Below are positions 1-6,300 of a stretch of 14,162 nt of DNA, in pieces. The stretch's first letter is position 1. Each line of letters starts with the position of its first letter. This stretch comes from Nitrospiraceae bacterium. Lineage in GTDB: Bacteria > Nitrospirota > Nitrospiria > Nitrospirales > Nitrospiraceae. Both the position numbers and the translations under genes were made by a program. The DNA lies in contig JACVSD010000037.1 in NCBI GenBank assembly GCA_014534095.1, positions 1-14,162 of the forward strand, read 5' to 3'. A model generated the notes under the pieces. That model had not been told where the DNA came from, searched no databases, and was given only the letters and a program-made list of their open reading frames with translations.

Positions 1-501
1 GATGTATAGCGTGCCGGGCCGGTTTGTGTACCACTGGTTAAAGGACAGCATGTACGGAAGTCGACGAGGAATCTCCAACCGGCGGTGCTGCAACGGAACG
101 AGTTCTGGCGGAATGCCGCTCTCGGGATGTGATACCGTGGATGCGAAATACACGCCTTCGTCGTCGGTCAGGAAACGCTTGGTGGTATTGGCGGCGCACG
201 CGCTCGCCACTGTCCGGCCTTGGAAATTCATAATGGCCATCCCTTGGCCATCTTCACGACCGGTTCGGCGGACGTACTGCATGTCGGCCAGATGCCGGCC
301 CGTTTCACCGACGCCGGCGAACAACAGGTACGCCATTTCCTCTCGACTGACAGGGATGGGAGGCATAGCGCTTCGGTAACGCAGCGGGCCTGCCGGCAAC
401 TCCATCCCGCACCCGAAACGACGGGTTTTTCGCTGCTCCAAAAGATCCAGCAACGTGTGAACTGCAGCAGATTTGGCAATCTGACATTCAGCGGTCACCA
501 T
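1..501 (-). CDS. Nitroreductase-like conserved protein, 5' part only (runs off left edge)
   Basis: The frame is open from an ATG at 501 to the window edge, giving 167 codons with no stop, so the C-terminal part is missing. Residues about 15-75 read like the start of an FMN-dependent nitroreductase fold: a basic motif (LLEQRKTRRFGCGMELP) followed by a segment like the usual lsxeElaxLLxAxxGxTG. A later stretch (GRTVASACAANTTKRFLTDDEGVYF) resembles a conserved block I recall from a family of longer nitroreductase-like hypothetical proteins. The start is firm because AAAGGAGG lies 6 bases upstream. The gene follows a LuxR-type regulator gene on the same strand after a 252-bp gap and has a palindrome just upstream, so it may have its own regulated promoter. 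Coding is well supported by continuous protein-like sequence. The family assignment is from remembered motifs, and no substrate can be named. Confidence 0.75.
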   Translation of the reverse strand, partial: MVTAECQIAKSAAVHTLLDLLEQRKTRRFGCGMELPAGPLRYRSAMPPIPVSREEMAYLLFAGVGETGRHLADMQYVRRTGREDGQGMAIMNFQGRTVASACAANTTKRFLTDDEGVYFASTVSHPESGIPPELVPLQHRRLEIPRRLPYMLSFNQWYTNRPGTLYI

Positions 502-507
502 GGTTGG

Positions 508-515
508 CCTCCTTT
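508..515 (-). promoter_or_regulatory. Strong ribosome binding site fixing the start at 501
   Basis: On the minus strand the sequence reads AAAGGAGG, with 6 bases to the ATG at 501. It is a near-perfect Shine-Dalgarno sequence and shows that the frame open at the left edge is a genuine gene. Confidence 0.85.
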
Positions 516-553
516 GTTGATAAGAAACATATGTAATTTAGACCAGGAAGGGA

Positions 554-571
554 CCTACCCAGATGGGTAGG
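554..571 (-). promoter_or_regulatory. 18-bp palindrome, candidate operator/activator site
   Basis: The minus strand reads CCTACCCATCTGGGTAGG: two perfect 7-bp arms with a 4-bp centre. It lies 52 bases upstream of the ATG at 501. If TACATA further downstream (about 530-535) is the -10 element, the palindrome would be centred near -40, where many LuxR/NarL-FixJ-type activators bind. TACCC/GGGTA half-sites are reminiscent of NarL-like half-sites, but the spacing is not that of NarL. The nearby LuxR-type regulator is the obvious candidate to bind it; this is inference. No T-run follows that would make it a terminator. Confidence 0.55.
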
Positions 572-753
572 CCATTGAAGAGGGCAGTCTCTTAAATAAC
601 GTGTATTAGAGGGGTCAATGAGGCTCTGTGGGGAAAGCGTGGGCAAACGACACAGTGGATATGAACTGAAGCGATGGATTGCGGAGAGGCCACTAGATTA
701 AGGCCAGAAAAGCATCAACGGTCTGACGGGCGTGTCGGAACGACGGGGACTAC

Positions 754-1536
754 TTAACTCTCTTGGTTCGGCGGATCTTGCAATGTTGTGCCGGAGGCAT
801 GCTGCCATTGAGCTACAGCCGACCAGCGGTTTTCCACCCCGCCGAGTTTTTGGTAGATGTTCTTGAGATGAAATTTTACGGTGTTGAGGCTCACGTGCAA
901 GATGACCGAAATCTCCCAGTTCGTTTTTCCTTCTGCGACCCAACGCATGATTTCTTCTTCACGACCCGTCAATTCCGGCCGCTTCGGTACGGGACGACTT
1001 GTCTCTGACCAGGTAGTGGCCCGCATGTAAGCCAGATGAAAATGCGGAGCTAGGATTTGCATCATGCTGCGGAGTTTCCACACTTGGCGCTGGTCGAAAT
1101 TGCTTAACGCGTAGTAGGTGCAGAGGCCGAGCACACCGCGCACTCCCACGGACAGGCAGGTTTTAACTCCAAAATCGAGCTTAAGGCTCGTCACTTCTCT
1201 TGGAACGATGAGGTCGGGAGAATCCTCGCTCGACACCGTGCCGAATTGAGTGTGTTCGAGCAACCGGATGGAAGGATCCGTGACAAAACCTTGTGAGACA
1301 TAGAGGGCATTCAACTCGGTGTTAAACGAGGTGTAGGCGACCTGTAAGGAACGCTTCTGAATGTTATAGGCGCCACAGGCTGAGAACTGGTGCGGGATTA
1401 AGGGAGACACGGCCGAAGCCAGGGCGGGCAACTGTTCGCGGGTCTGCACGCTCCGGACGGCGTGCATGATTTCGCCCAAATGCTGGAATTCTTTTCGCGA
1501 GGGGTACTGAAGGCTTTCGGGACCACGAAAATTCAC
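754..1536 (-). CDS. Stand-alone LuxR-type transcriptional regulator
   Basis: It encodes about 260 residues. The C-terminal 55 or so (about 189-244) are a textbook LuxR/GerE helix-turn-helix: LTGREEEIMRWVAEGKTNWEIS, then SLNTVKFHLKNIYQKLG. The N-terminal 170 residues look like a ligand-sensing domain of the kind in regulators lacking a receiver domain, with the segment SPLIPHQFSACGAYN typical of its start. There is no phospho-acceptor receiver domain and I cannot name the ligand. The HTH is of the type seen in EpsA-like regulators associated with exopolysaccharide loci, but no such locus is visible here. I prefer the GTG at 1536, which has AGAGG 7 bases upstream; an earlier in-frame GTG at 1590 adds 18 residues but has no ribosome binding site. 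A palindrome lies 132-151 bases upstream. The next gene downstream on the same strand, with its own palindrome, is a plausible target. Confidence 0.85.
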   Translation of the reverse strand: MNFRGPESLQYPSRKEFQHLGEIMHAVRSVQTREQLPALASAVSPLIPHQFSACGAYNIQKRSLQVAYTSFNTELNALYVSQGFVTDPSIRLLEHTQFGTVSSEDSPDLIVPREVTSLKLDFGVKTCLSVGVRGVLGLCTYYALSNFDQRQVWKLRSMMQILAPHFHLAYMRATTWSETSRPVPKRPELTGREEEIMRWVAEGKTNWEISVILHVSLNTVKFHLKNIYQKLGGVENRWSAVAQWQHASGTTLQDPPNQES

Positions 1537-1543
1537 CGGACAA

Positions 1544-1548
1544 CCTCT
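1544..1548 (-). promoter_or_regulatory. Ribosome binding site deciding the regulator's start
   Basis: AGAGG on the minus strand lies 7 bases before the GTG at 1536. It favours this start over the upstream GTG at 1590, which is preceded by a sequence with no purine-rich match. Confidence 0.5.
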
Positions 1549-1667
1549 GCTCGTGTGAACCGAACGTGATCGGCCCTCGTCCAGGGACACGTCAGTGCGT
1601 TAGATGAAAGGAAGAAAAAGCTGAGAGCACGGAGGTTCATGATCACTGGTCCCGAGGTGCATGGCTC

Positions 1668-1687
1668 CGGTATGAGGCCTCACACCG
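1668..1687. promoter_or_regulatory. 20-bp imperfect palindrome upstream of the LuxR-type gene
   Basis: The plus strand reads CGGTATGAGGCCTCACACCG. Nine of ten base pairs match around the centre; only 1672/1683 fail. It lies in the 268-bp gap between the regulator's start and the end of uvrC. A gapless dyad of this length looks more like a protein-binding site than an RNA terminator, and no T-run follows on either strand. Autoregulation of the LuxR-type gene is a reasonable guess. The half-sites do not match the other palindrome at 554-571, so the same protein need not bind both. Confidence 0.45.
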
Positions 1688-1778
1688 ACCACGACTCAGC
1701 ACAGCTGAATCCTGCCCCCTAATCTGCCGCTCCATGTAAGCACAGTTGGAGGGGGAAAATCCATAGGGAGTCACGTGA

Positions 1779-1794
1779 AGGGCCGTTTGGCCCT
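1779..1794 (-). terminator. Possible weak terminator hairpin after uvrC
   Basis: AGGGCC and GGCCCT form a 6-bp GC-rich stem with a 4-base loop, 10 bases after the uvrC stop codon. The expected T-run on the minus strand is poor (TTCACG), so this is either an inefficient intrinsic terminator or a transcript-stabilising hairpin. Confidence 0.35.
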
Positions 1795-1804
1795 CTTCGA
1801 GACG

Positions 1805-3616
1805 TCATGTCATCGCCGCACGTAATTGCGCAATCGTTGCCGTATCGAGGCCGGCGGCGCGGAGTTGATCATCAGTGGCCTGTGAGACCTGTGCGGGGCT
1901 GCCGAAGGTTTTTAGGAGCGAGGTGCGTCGAGTTTCGCCAATGCCGACGACGTGGTCCAGCTTGGAGGCGACGAGCGACTTCCCACGGAGTTTTCGGTGG
2001 TACGTGATGGCAAACCGGTGCGCTTCGTCTCTGATTCGCTGGAGCAAATGCGTAGACGGGGCGTGCCCTTTGAGAATAAACGGGTTCTTTCTGCCTGCCA
2101 GGAAGATGCGCTCTTCTTTCTCGCCGCGTGCCTTAGCCAGCCCGATGACTGGTGTCTCCTGGGCGCCCACCTCTCGCAGGCCTTCGAGCGCAGCTGCGAG
2201 CTGTCCTAATCCTCCGTCGATCAGAATCAAATCCGGCCTGGGCGGGGCGTCAACGCCTCCGTACCGCCGGGTGACCACTTCCTTCATGCTGGCGAAGTCA
2301 TTGGCCCCTATCACGGTTTGAATCTTGAACCGCCGGTAGTCCGATTTTTTCATTTGGCCGTCTTCCCAGACGACCATGGAGGCTACTGATTGGTTGCCCA
2401 TGGTGTTGGAGATGTCGAAGCCTTCGATCCGTCGCGGCCTATCGTCCAATCGAAGAAGTCGTTTCAGTTCTTCTCCCGCTTGCCGATCCAGTTCGACGTC
2501 GCGAAGGTGATGCGCCACCGCCGCCGCCGCGTTTTCTTCCGCCAACAGGAGGAGCTGATGTTTGGTGCCCCGCTCGGCCGCGATCACCCGCACGGCGTTC
2601 CCGCGCTTGTCCGACAGCCATTGTTCGATGATGGGTGTGTCCTCCAACTCGACAGGAATCAGCACCTCCTTCGGCGGCTGTCCGTCCTTGTTGTAGAACT
2701 GTTCGATTGCGGACCGGACCAGCTCCGCGTCCGGCGTCTCGGCTGACTGCGGCCAGAAGAAATCTTTCCGTCCGATCAAGAGGCCACCGCGGACGAACAG
2801 TATTTGAAGGTCCACCGCCGAACCTTGCCGTGCTAAGCCGAGGACGTCTTGATCCGTCGCGGCCGTCTGCGTCACCCGCTGCTTTTCAAGCATCCGGTCG
2901 ATTTTGAACCACCGGTCGCGCAAGCGGGCCGCTTCCTCGAACTCTTCCCGCGCCGCGGCCGCCTCCATTTTGGTGCGCAGTTCGTCGAGCAGTTCACGAT
3001 CGCGTCCTTCCAGAAACTGGCGGACTTGTTTCACGATGTGATGGTACTCGTCTCGTGTTTGGTTCCCGGTGCAGGGCGCCATACACCGCTTGATTTCATA
3101 CTCAATACAGGCGCGATCGGCCTTGCCGGTAATGTCGATGGCGCAGGTCGCGAGCGGAAATACATGTTTGATGACTTTGAGCGTCTCCCGGAGCGCATTC
3201 GCCGGCGTGTAGGGACCGTAGTAGAGCGCCCCGTCCTTCTGTACCCGCCGCACGATGGACAACCGCGGAAAATCCTCCTTGATAGGCAGGCGGACATAGG
3301 GGTACTGCTTGTCGTCACGCAGCACGACGTTGAATCGGGGGCGATGACGTTTGACGAGGTTGCTTTCGAGGATCAGCGCTTCCAGCTCCGATCGGGTGAC
3401 CATGGTTTCAAGGTCTGTGATCTGGCTGACTAGCAGGTTGGTCTTGACGTGATGGTCCGCGCCCTTTTGGAAGTATGACCGGACACGGTCGGCCAATACG
3501 GCAGCTTTGCCGATGTAGAGGATCTCGCCCTGCGCATCTTTAAACAAGTAGACCCCCGGATGCGAGGGAAGATGATCGAGTTTGGATTGCAGGTCGATAT
3601 GCGCCGGATGAGGCAT
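1805..3616 (-). CDS. uvrC: Excinuclease ABC subunit C (UvrC)
   Basis: UvrC makes both incisions around bulky DNA lesions after UvrAB recognition in nucleotide excision repair. From the ATG at 3616 the product has 603 residues, normal for the family. Visible parts in order: GIY-YIG nuclease domain (about 21-98; PGVYLFKD, LYIGKA, RVRSYF); four cysteines at 158, 170, 178 and 182 with the 12/8/4 spacing reported for the UvrC iron-sulfur cluster; UVR domain that contacts UvrB (about 209-244; EEFEEAARLRDRW); RNase H-like nuclease domain with GFDISNTMG (D401), LILIDGGLGQL (D467) and RDEAHRFAI (H533); and a C-terminal helix-hairpin-helix pair (VVGIGETRRTSLLKTFGS). An upstream in-frame GTG at 3655 adds 13 residues, but the ATG matches the usual N-terminus; neither has a good ribosome binding site. 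The gene follows dapF by 60 bases and is probably the last of the cassette. Confidence 0.97.
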   Translation of the reverse strand: MPHPAHIDLQSKLDHLPSHPGVYLFKDAQGEILYIGKAAVLADRVRSYFQKGADHHVKTNLLVSQITDLETMVTRSELEALILESNLVKRHRPRFNVVLRDDKQYPYVRLPIKEDFPRLSIVRRVQKDGALYYGPYTPANALRETLKVIKHVFPLATCAIDITGKADRACIEYEIKRCMAPCTGNQTRDEYHHIVKQVRQFLEGRDRELLDELRTKMEAAAAREEFEEAARLRDRWFKIDRMLEKQRVTQTAATDQDVLGLARQGSAVDLQILFVRGGLLIGRKDFFWPQSAETPDAELVRSAIEQFYNKDGQPPKEVLIPVELEDTPIIEQWLSDKRGNAVRVIAAERGTKHQLLLLAEENAAAAVAHHLRDVELDRQAGEELKRLLRLDDRPRRIEGFDISNTMGNQSVASMVVWEDGQMKKSDYRRFKIQTVIGANDFASMKEVVTRRYGGVDAPPRPDLILIDGGLGQLAAALEGLREVGAQETPVIGLAKARGEKEERIFLAGRKNPFILKGHAPSTHLLQRIRDEAHRFAITYHRKLRGKSLVASKLDHVVGIGETRRTSLLKTFGSPAQVSQATDDQLRAAGLDTATIAQLRAAMT

Positions 3617-3676
3617 GAGCCATTTTACGGCGCAGGGAACGCCTCGGCAAGACACACGCGAATGACCGGAGGCCGC

Positions 3677-4546
3677 TTACGTCAGGCCGCGCACGAATGA
3701 CAGGCTCAGCGCGCCTTGGGCCACTTCGGCCACGGGACCCTTCATCGTGAGACTGAAGTCCTTATCCACCCGGATGTTGAGCTTTCCTCCCGGCATCCGC
3801 ACCGTGACCGGGCTCTTGACGAGGCCGAGGCGTACTGCTGCGCTGGCGGCGGCACAAGAGGAGGAGCCGGAGGCTTGCGTTTCACCTGCCCCACGCTCCC
3901 AGATGAGAATCGAAATTTCCTTTGGTCCGGTCGGCACGGCCAGCTGCACGTTGGTGCGTTTGGGAAAGACACCGTGTGTCTCCAACGCTGGGCCCAGCCC
4001 GAGAAGGTCCTGGCGGGACCATGATTGTCCCGCTGGTTTGAACATGACGCAATGGGGATTGCCCACACTGACGCCGGTGAAGTTGAGCACGCGGCCGGCT
4101 ACTTCGATGGGCTGCTCAATCAATTCCTCGACGGCCAGCGTACAGGGCAAGGCAGACGGGTGAAATGTGGCCCGGCCCATCTCGACGGTCACGGCACTCG
4201 CCTCACCATGGCGGTCCAGGTGAAGCTCAATGGTGACCAGTCCGCCCTTCGTCTCGACAGTAAAGTGCGTTCGCTTGGTCTTGCCCGTGGCGTGGAGATA
4301 GCGGGCGAAGATGCGCAGGCCGTTGCCCGATTTTTCCGCTTCGCTGCCGTCCGGATTGAAGATGCGCAGGCCGAAATCAGCCGTTCTGGACGGGACAAGT
4401 GCCAAGATGCCGTCACTGCCGAGTCCCCAGTTGCGGTTGCAGATTGCTTCGATGGTGGACGGACTGAGCCGAAACGACAAATCTTTGGGGTCCATCACAA
4501 TGTAGTCGTTACCAAGCCCATGCCCGCGGAAGAACCTGTTTTTCAT
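3677..4546 (-). CDS. dapF: Diaminopimelate epimerase homologue with Ser at both catalytic Cys positions
   Basis: DapF interconverts LL- and meso-diaminopimelate for lysine and peptidoglycan using a Cys/Cys acid-base pair. This protein has 289 residues, a normal length, and the family landmarks: GHGLGNDYIVMD, the block LRIFNPDGSEAEK, GNPHCVMF and WERGAGETQA. Where the family has CGNG the sequence is SGNG (Ser73), and where it has ACGTG the sequence is ASGSSSC (Ser226, with a Cys at 231, five residues later). Both catalytic thiols are therefore replaced. The serine codons are clear and the frame is intact, so this is not a frameshift artefact. AAGGAG 5 bases before the ATG fixes the start. The protein may be a divergent epimerase with changed chemistry, an isomerase for another substrate, or a non-catalytic member; the symbol marks family, not proven activity. 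It sits between the VOC gene (81-bp gap) and uvrC. Confidence 0.85.
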   Translation of the reverse strand: MKNRFFRGHGLGNDYIVMDPKDLSFRLSPSTIEAICNRNWGLGSDGILALVPSRTADFGLRIFNPDGSEAEKSGNGLRIFARYLHATGKTKRTHFTVETKGGLVTIELHLDRHGEASAVTVEMGRATFHPSALPCTLAVEELIEQPIEVAGRVLNFTGVSVGNPHCVMFKPAGQSWSRQDLLGLGPALETHGVFPKRTNVQLAVPTGPKEISILIWERGAGETQASGSSSCAAASAAVRLGLVKSPVTVRMPGGKLNIRVDKDFSLTMKGPVAEVAQGALSLSFVRGLT

Positions 4547-4627
4547 GCCCACTCCTTGAACGTCATGACGTTGATCGGCGGAGGAAGGTAGCACGAAGGC
4601 GAACGAGAGGAAAAGAGGCGGTCGCGG

Positions 4628-5029
4628 CTACACGGGCGGGCCGCCGGGCGACCGTTCGATGAGTTCAATTTCATAGCCGTCCGGGGCATCGATAAAGATG
4701 AACCGGCTGCCGGAGGAGGTCCGGGTCGGGCCATCGGTGACTGGCACCCCCATGGCATTCAATGAGGTTATGGTCCGGTCCAGGTCATCGACTTGGAAAG
4801 CGAGATGAACTAGGTCCGGCTGGACGCGGACGGGGCCGCTCGGAGGAAAGCTGGTCAGCTCGATCAACTCGTCGCTGTTCGGCACCTTGAGAAAGGCGAG
4901 TTGCGACCCGCGCGGCGAGCTCTTCTGTTCGACGACTTCGAGGCCCAGGACCTGGGTATAAAAGCGGATCGTCTCCTCCAAATCGCTCACGCGCATCCTG
5001 GTGTGAAGGAATTTGAGCACCCGCATCAT
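4628..5029 (-). CDS. VOC-family protein, glyoxalase I-like (lactoylglutathione lyase type)
   Basis: It has 133 residues, two beta-alpha-beta-beta-beta repeats in one small protein, as in bacterial glyoxalase I. Landmarks are FLHTRMRVSDLEETIRFYT near the N-terminus, LIELTSF, LVHLAFQVDDL, and APDGYEIELIER near the end. The four metal ligands known from E. coli GloA have counterparts at His9, Glu57, His75 and Glu122, with very similar spacing, so a metal-dependent isomerase or lyase acting on a hemithioacetal or similar substrate is likely. I did not assign gloA because closely related VOC proteins with the same ligands (for example methylmalonyl-CoA epimerase-like ones) act on other substrates. 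The start is either of two adjacent ATGs (5029 or 5026). It begins 7 bases after the acetyltransferase gene ends, so it is probably translationally linked to it. Confidence 0.85.
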   Translation of the reverse strand: MMRVLKFLHTRMRVSDLEETIRFYTQVLGLEVVEQKSSPRGSQLAFLKVPNSDELIELTSFPPSGPVRVQPDLVHLAFQVDDLDRTITSLNAMGVPVTDGPTRTSSGSRFIFIDAPDGYEIELIERSPGGPPV

Positions 5030-5036
5030 GCGTTTT

Positions 5037-5525
5037 TCACCCGGAGCACCCACCGTGCGTTCTGGCTGGTCCGGCCGTTTTCCGCAGGAGCAACTCCGCG
5101 CTCCCCGGGATGAGGAAATTCGGCATGGGGCCGATCTCTTGAAAACCCCGGCGCTTGTAAAACTCACGCGCGGCGCTATTGAAATCTGATACGCAAGCGA
5201 AGAGGTTCTTGGTTCGTCCGAACACCGCCGACTCAATATAGTTTAACAGCGTCGTTCCGAGCCCGGTGCCTCTTGCCTGTGGAGCAATGCCCAAGAGTTC
5301 CAAGTAGTCGCCGAGCAGGAACTGCGGTTTTACAATCGCGATGCCGGCGACACGGCTTCCGAATTGGAGCACATAGGCTTCGCGGTCTTTCGGAACCGGG
5401 CAAAAAATCCTTTTCCAATCTTCGGGCGTGTACCCCAGCGTCTTCCAGGGGTCGGATTCGGCCAGGAGGGTGACGACCGCTTCTCGGTCTCCCGGCACCA
5501 TGAATCTGACGGATCGTTCACTCAT
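5037..5525 (-). CDS. GNAT-family N-acetyltransferase
   Basis: It has 162 residues. The acetyl-CoA binding motif is clear at about 78-95 (LLGIAPQARGTGLGTTLL, with the R-G-x-G-x-G pyrophosphate loop), followed by NSAAREFYKRRGFQEIG at about 117-132, the conserved C-terminal part of the GNAT fold with its Tyr. Such enzymes transfer an acetyl group to an amine, here of unknown identity: a small molecule, an amino acid or a protein terminus are all possible. Its ATG at 5525 overlaps the stop of the deacetylase gene by 8 bases (ATGAGTGA), and I see no Shine-Dalgarno of its own, so translation is probably coupled to the upstream gene. A TTG two codons earlier is in frame but less likely. Confidence 0.85.
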   Translation of the reverse strand: MSERSVRFMVPGDREAVVTLLAESDPWKTLGYTPEDWKRIFCPVPKDREAYVLQFGSRVAGIAIVKPQFLLGDYLELLGIAPQARGTGLGTTLLNYIESAVFGRTKNLFACVSDFNSAAREFYKRRGFQEIGPMPNFLIPGSAELLLRKTAGPARTHGGCSG

Positions 5526-6231
5526 GACCAAGTGGTGTGCACTGTAGGAGTTCGCTGACCGTCATCGGTTGGAGCCCTTTCTGGCGCAGCACGTCTTCGG
5601 TGAGGCGCTCGATGACCTGACGGGTCTGCCGCCCCTTGCCGTTTGCATGGAAGACGATGATGCTGCCCGGTTTGGTAGTCCTGGACAGCTTCCCGACGAT
5701 CTGGTCGGTCGTCAGACGGGGATCGGGGTCACCGGATTCGATGCTCCACTGGATGAAGCGCAGCCCGAGCGCTTTCACCACCTCCACTGTCAGGTCGTCG
5801 TATTCGCCGTAGGGCGGACGAAACAGTGTCGCCTTATGAGCATACTGGTTCTGGAGGCGCGCCACCGGGCGGCGGATTTCTTCCCGTTGTTCGGCCGCAG
5901 TCTGCAAGGGCAGGTGCGCATGCACCTGGCCATGCGTGCCGATTTCAAAGTACGCGATGTTCAGCAGATGCTGAACGGCGGCGTCGTGTTTGGCGATCCA
6001 CTTTCCCGATAGGAAGAAGGTCGCCGGAATCCGATGCTGGGTGAGGTATTCGATCAAGGCGTCATCATATCCGGCCTCGTTGCGAACCGGACACAAATCG
6101 AAGGTGAGCGCCACCCCCGGGCAGGACGGAGGGCCAGACCTCACGACCTGAGCTGATCCGGTCTGTGGCTGCATAAGGCCCACAGGCAGCATGAGTAGGA
6201 GAAGGAGTCGAAAGACGGTTGTGGCGTGCAT
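5518..6231 (-). CDS. Secreted polysaccharide deacetylase (NodB homology, carbohydrate esterase 4)
   Basis: It has 237 residues. Residues 1-28 form a signal peptide: a charged start, a leucine-rich core, then GSAQ before the mature domain, so it acts in the periplasm or envelope. The NodB domain follows: VALTFDLCP (motif 1, D45), IGTHGQVHAH (motif 2, H100 and H104), FRPPYGEYD (motif 3, R138), IQWSIESGD (motif 4, W162) and IIVFHANG (motif 5, H195). These enzymes remove N- or O-acetyl groups from chitin-like or peptidoglycan-like polymers. Motif 1 has Leu where most members have the second Asp (TFDD), a metal ligand, and motif 5 has HAN instead of HxD-like residues. I recall a TFDLC-type subfamily, so it may be active with a modified metal site. 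It is the first gene of the leftward cassette, behind a promoter-like TATACT. Confidence 0.88.
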   Translation of the reverse strand: MHATTVFRLLLLLMLPVGLMQPQTGSAQVVRSGPPSCPGVALTFDLCPVRNEAGYDDALIEYLTQHRIPATFFLSGKWIAKHDAAVQHLLNIAYFEIGTHGQVHAHLPLQTAAEQREEIRRPVARLQNQYAHKATLFRPPYGEYDDLTVEVVKALGLRFIQWSIESGDPDPRLTTDQIVGKLSRTTKPGSIIVFHANGKGRQTRQVIERLTEDVLRQKGLQPMTVSELLQCTPLGHE

Positions 6232-6238
6232 CAGAACC

Positions 6239-6266
6239 AGTATACCTCACGGCTGCGGGGTGTTGA
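6239..6266 (-). promoter_or_regulatory. Candidate promoter for the deacetylase cassette
   Basis: On the minus strand TCAACA (6261-6266) and TATACT (6239-6244) are separated by 16 bases, matching sigma70 at 4/6 and 5/6 positions. Only 7 bases lie between the -10 element and the ATG at 6231, so the predicted transcript would begin at or next to the start codon. No good Shine-Dalgarno is present between them. Confidence 0.45.
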
Positions 6267-6290
6267 CCACCGATTTGCATGGCTGATACG
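6263..6290 (+). promoter_or_regulatory. Candidate promoter for the site-2 protease gene
   Basis: TTGACC (6263-6268) matches the sigma70 -35 box at 5/6. GATACG (6285-6290) after a 16-base spacer is a weak -10 (3/6). The -35 box overlaps the opposite-strand -35 of the deacetylase promoter, so the two promoters would compete. The start codon is 8 bases beyond the -10. Confidence 0.35.
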
Positions 6291-6300
6291 GTGACCGTAT
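6286..6300. promoter_or_regulatory. 15-bp perfect palindrome over the -10/start codon region
   Basis: ATACGGTGACCGTAT has two perfect 7-bp arms around a central G. It overlaps the proposed -10 element and the first two bases of the ATG at 6299, a position where a bound protein would block transcription or where the RNA hairpin would hide the start. GGTGA inside it (6290-6294) could also serve as a weak ribosome binding site. Confidence 0.45.

Noticed and set aside
228..487. Two short minus-strand frames near the left edge, with ATG starts at 479 and 487
   Set aside because: They lie in the wrong frames relative to the ATG at 501, which has a strong ribosome binding site and leads to continuous, protein-like sequence to the window edge.
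3617..3655. GTG start for uvrC at 3655, giving 13 more residues
   Set aside because: The added residues do not resemble the UvrC N-terminus, and the ATG at 3616 gives the usual family beginning. Neither has a clear ribosome binding site, so some doubt remains.
4547..4627. Possible promoter or small gene in the 81-bp gap before dapF
   Set aside because: Apart from the dapF ribosome binding site I see no convincing -10/-35 pair, hairpin or open frame.
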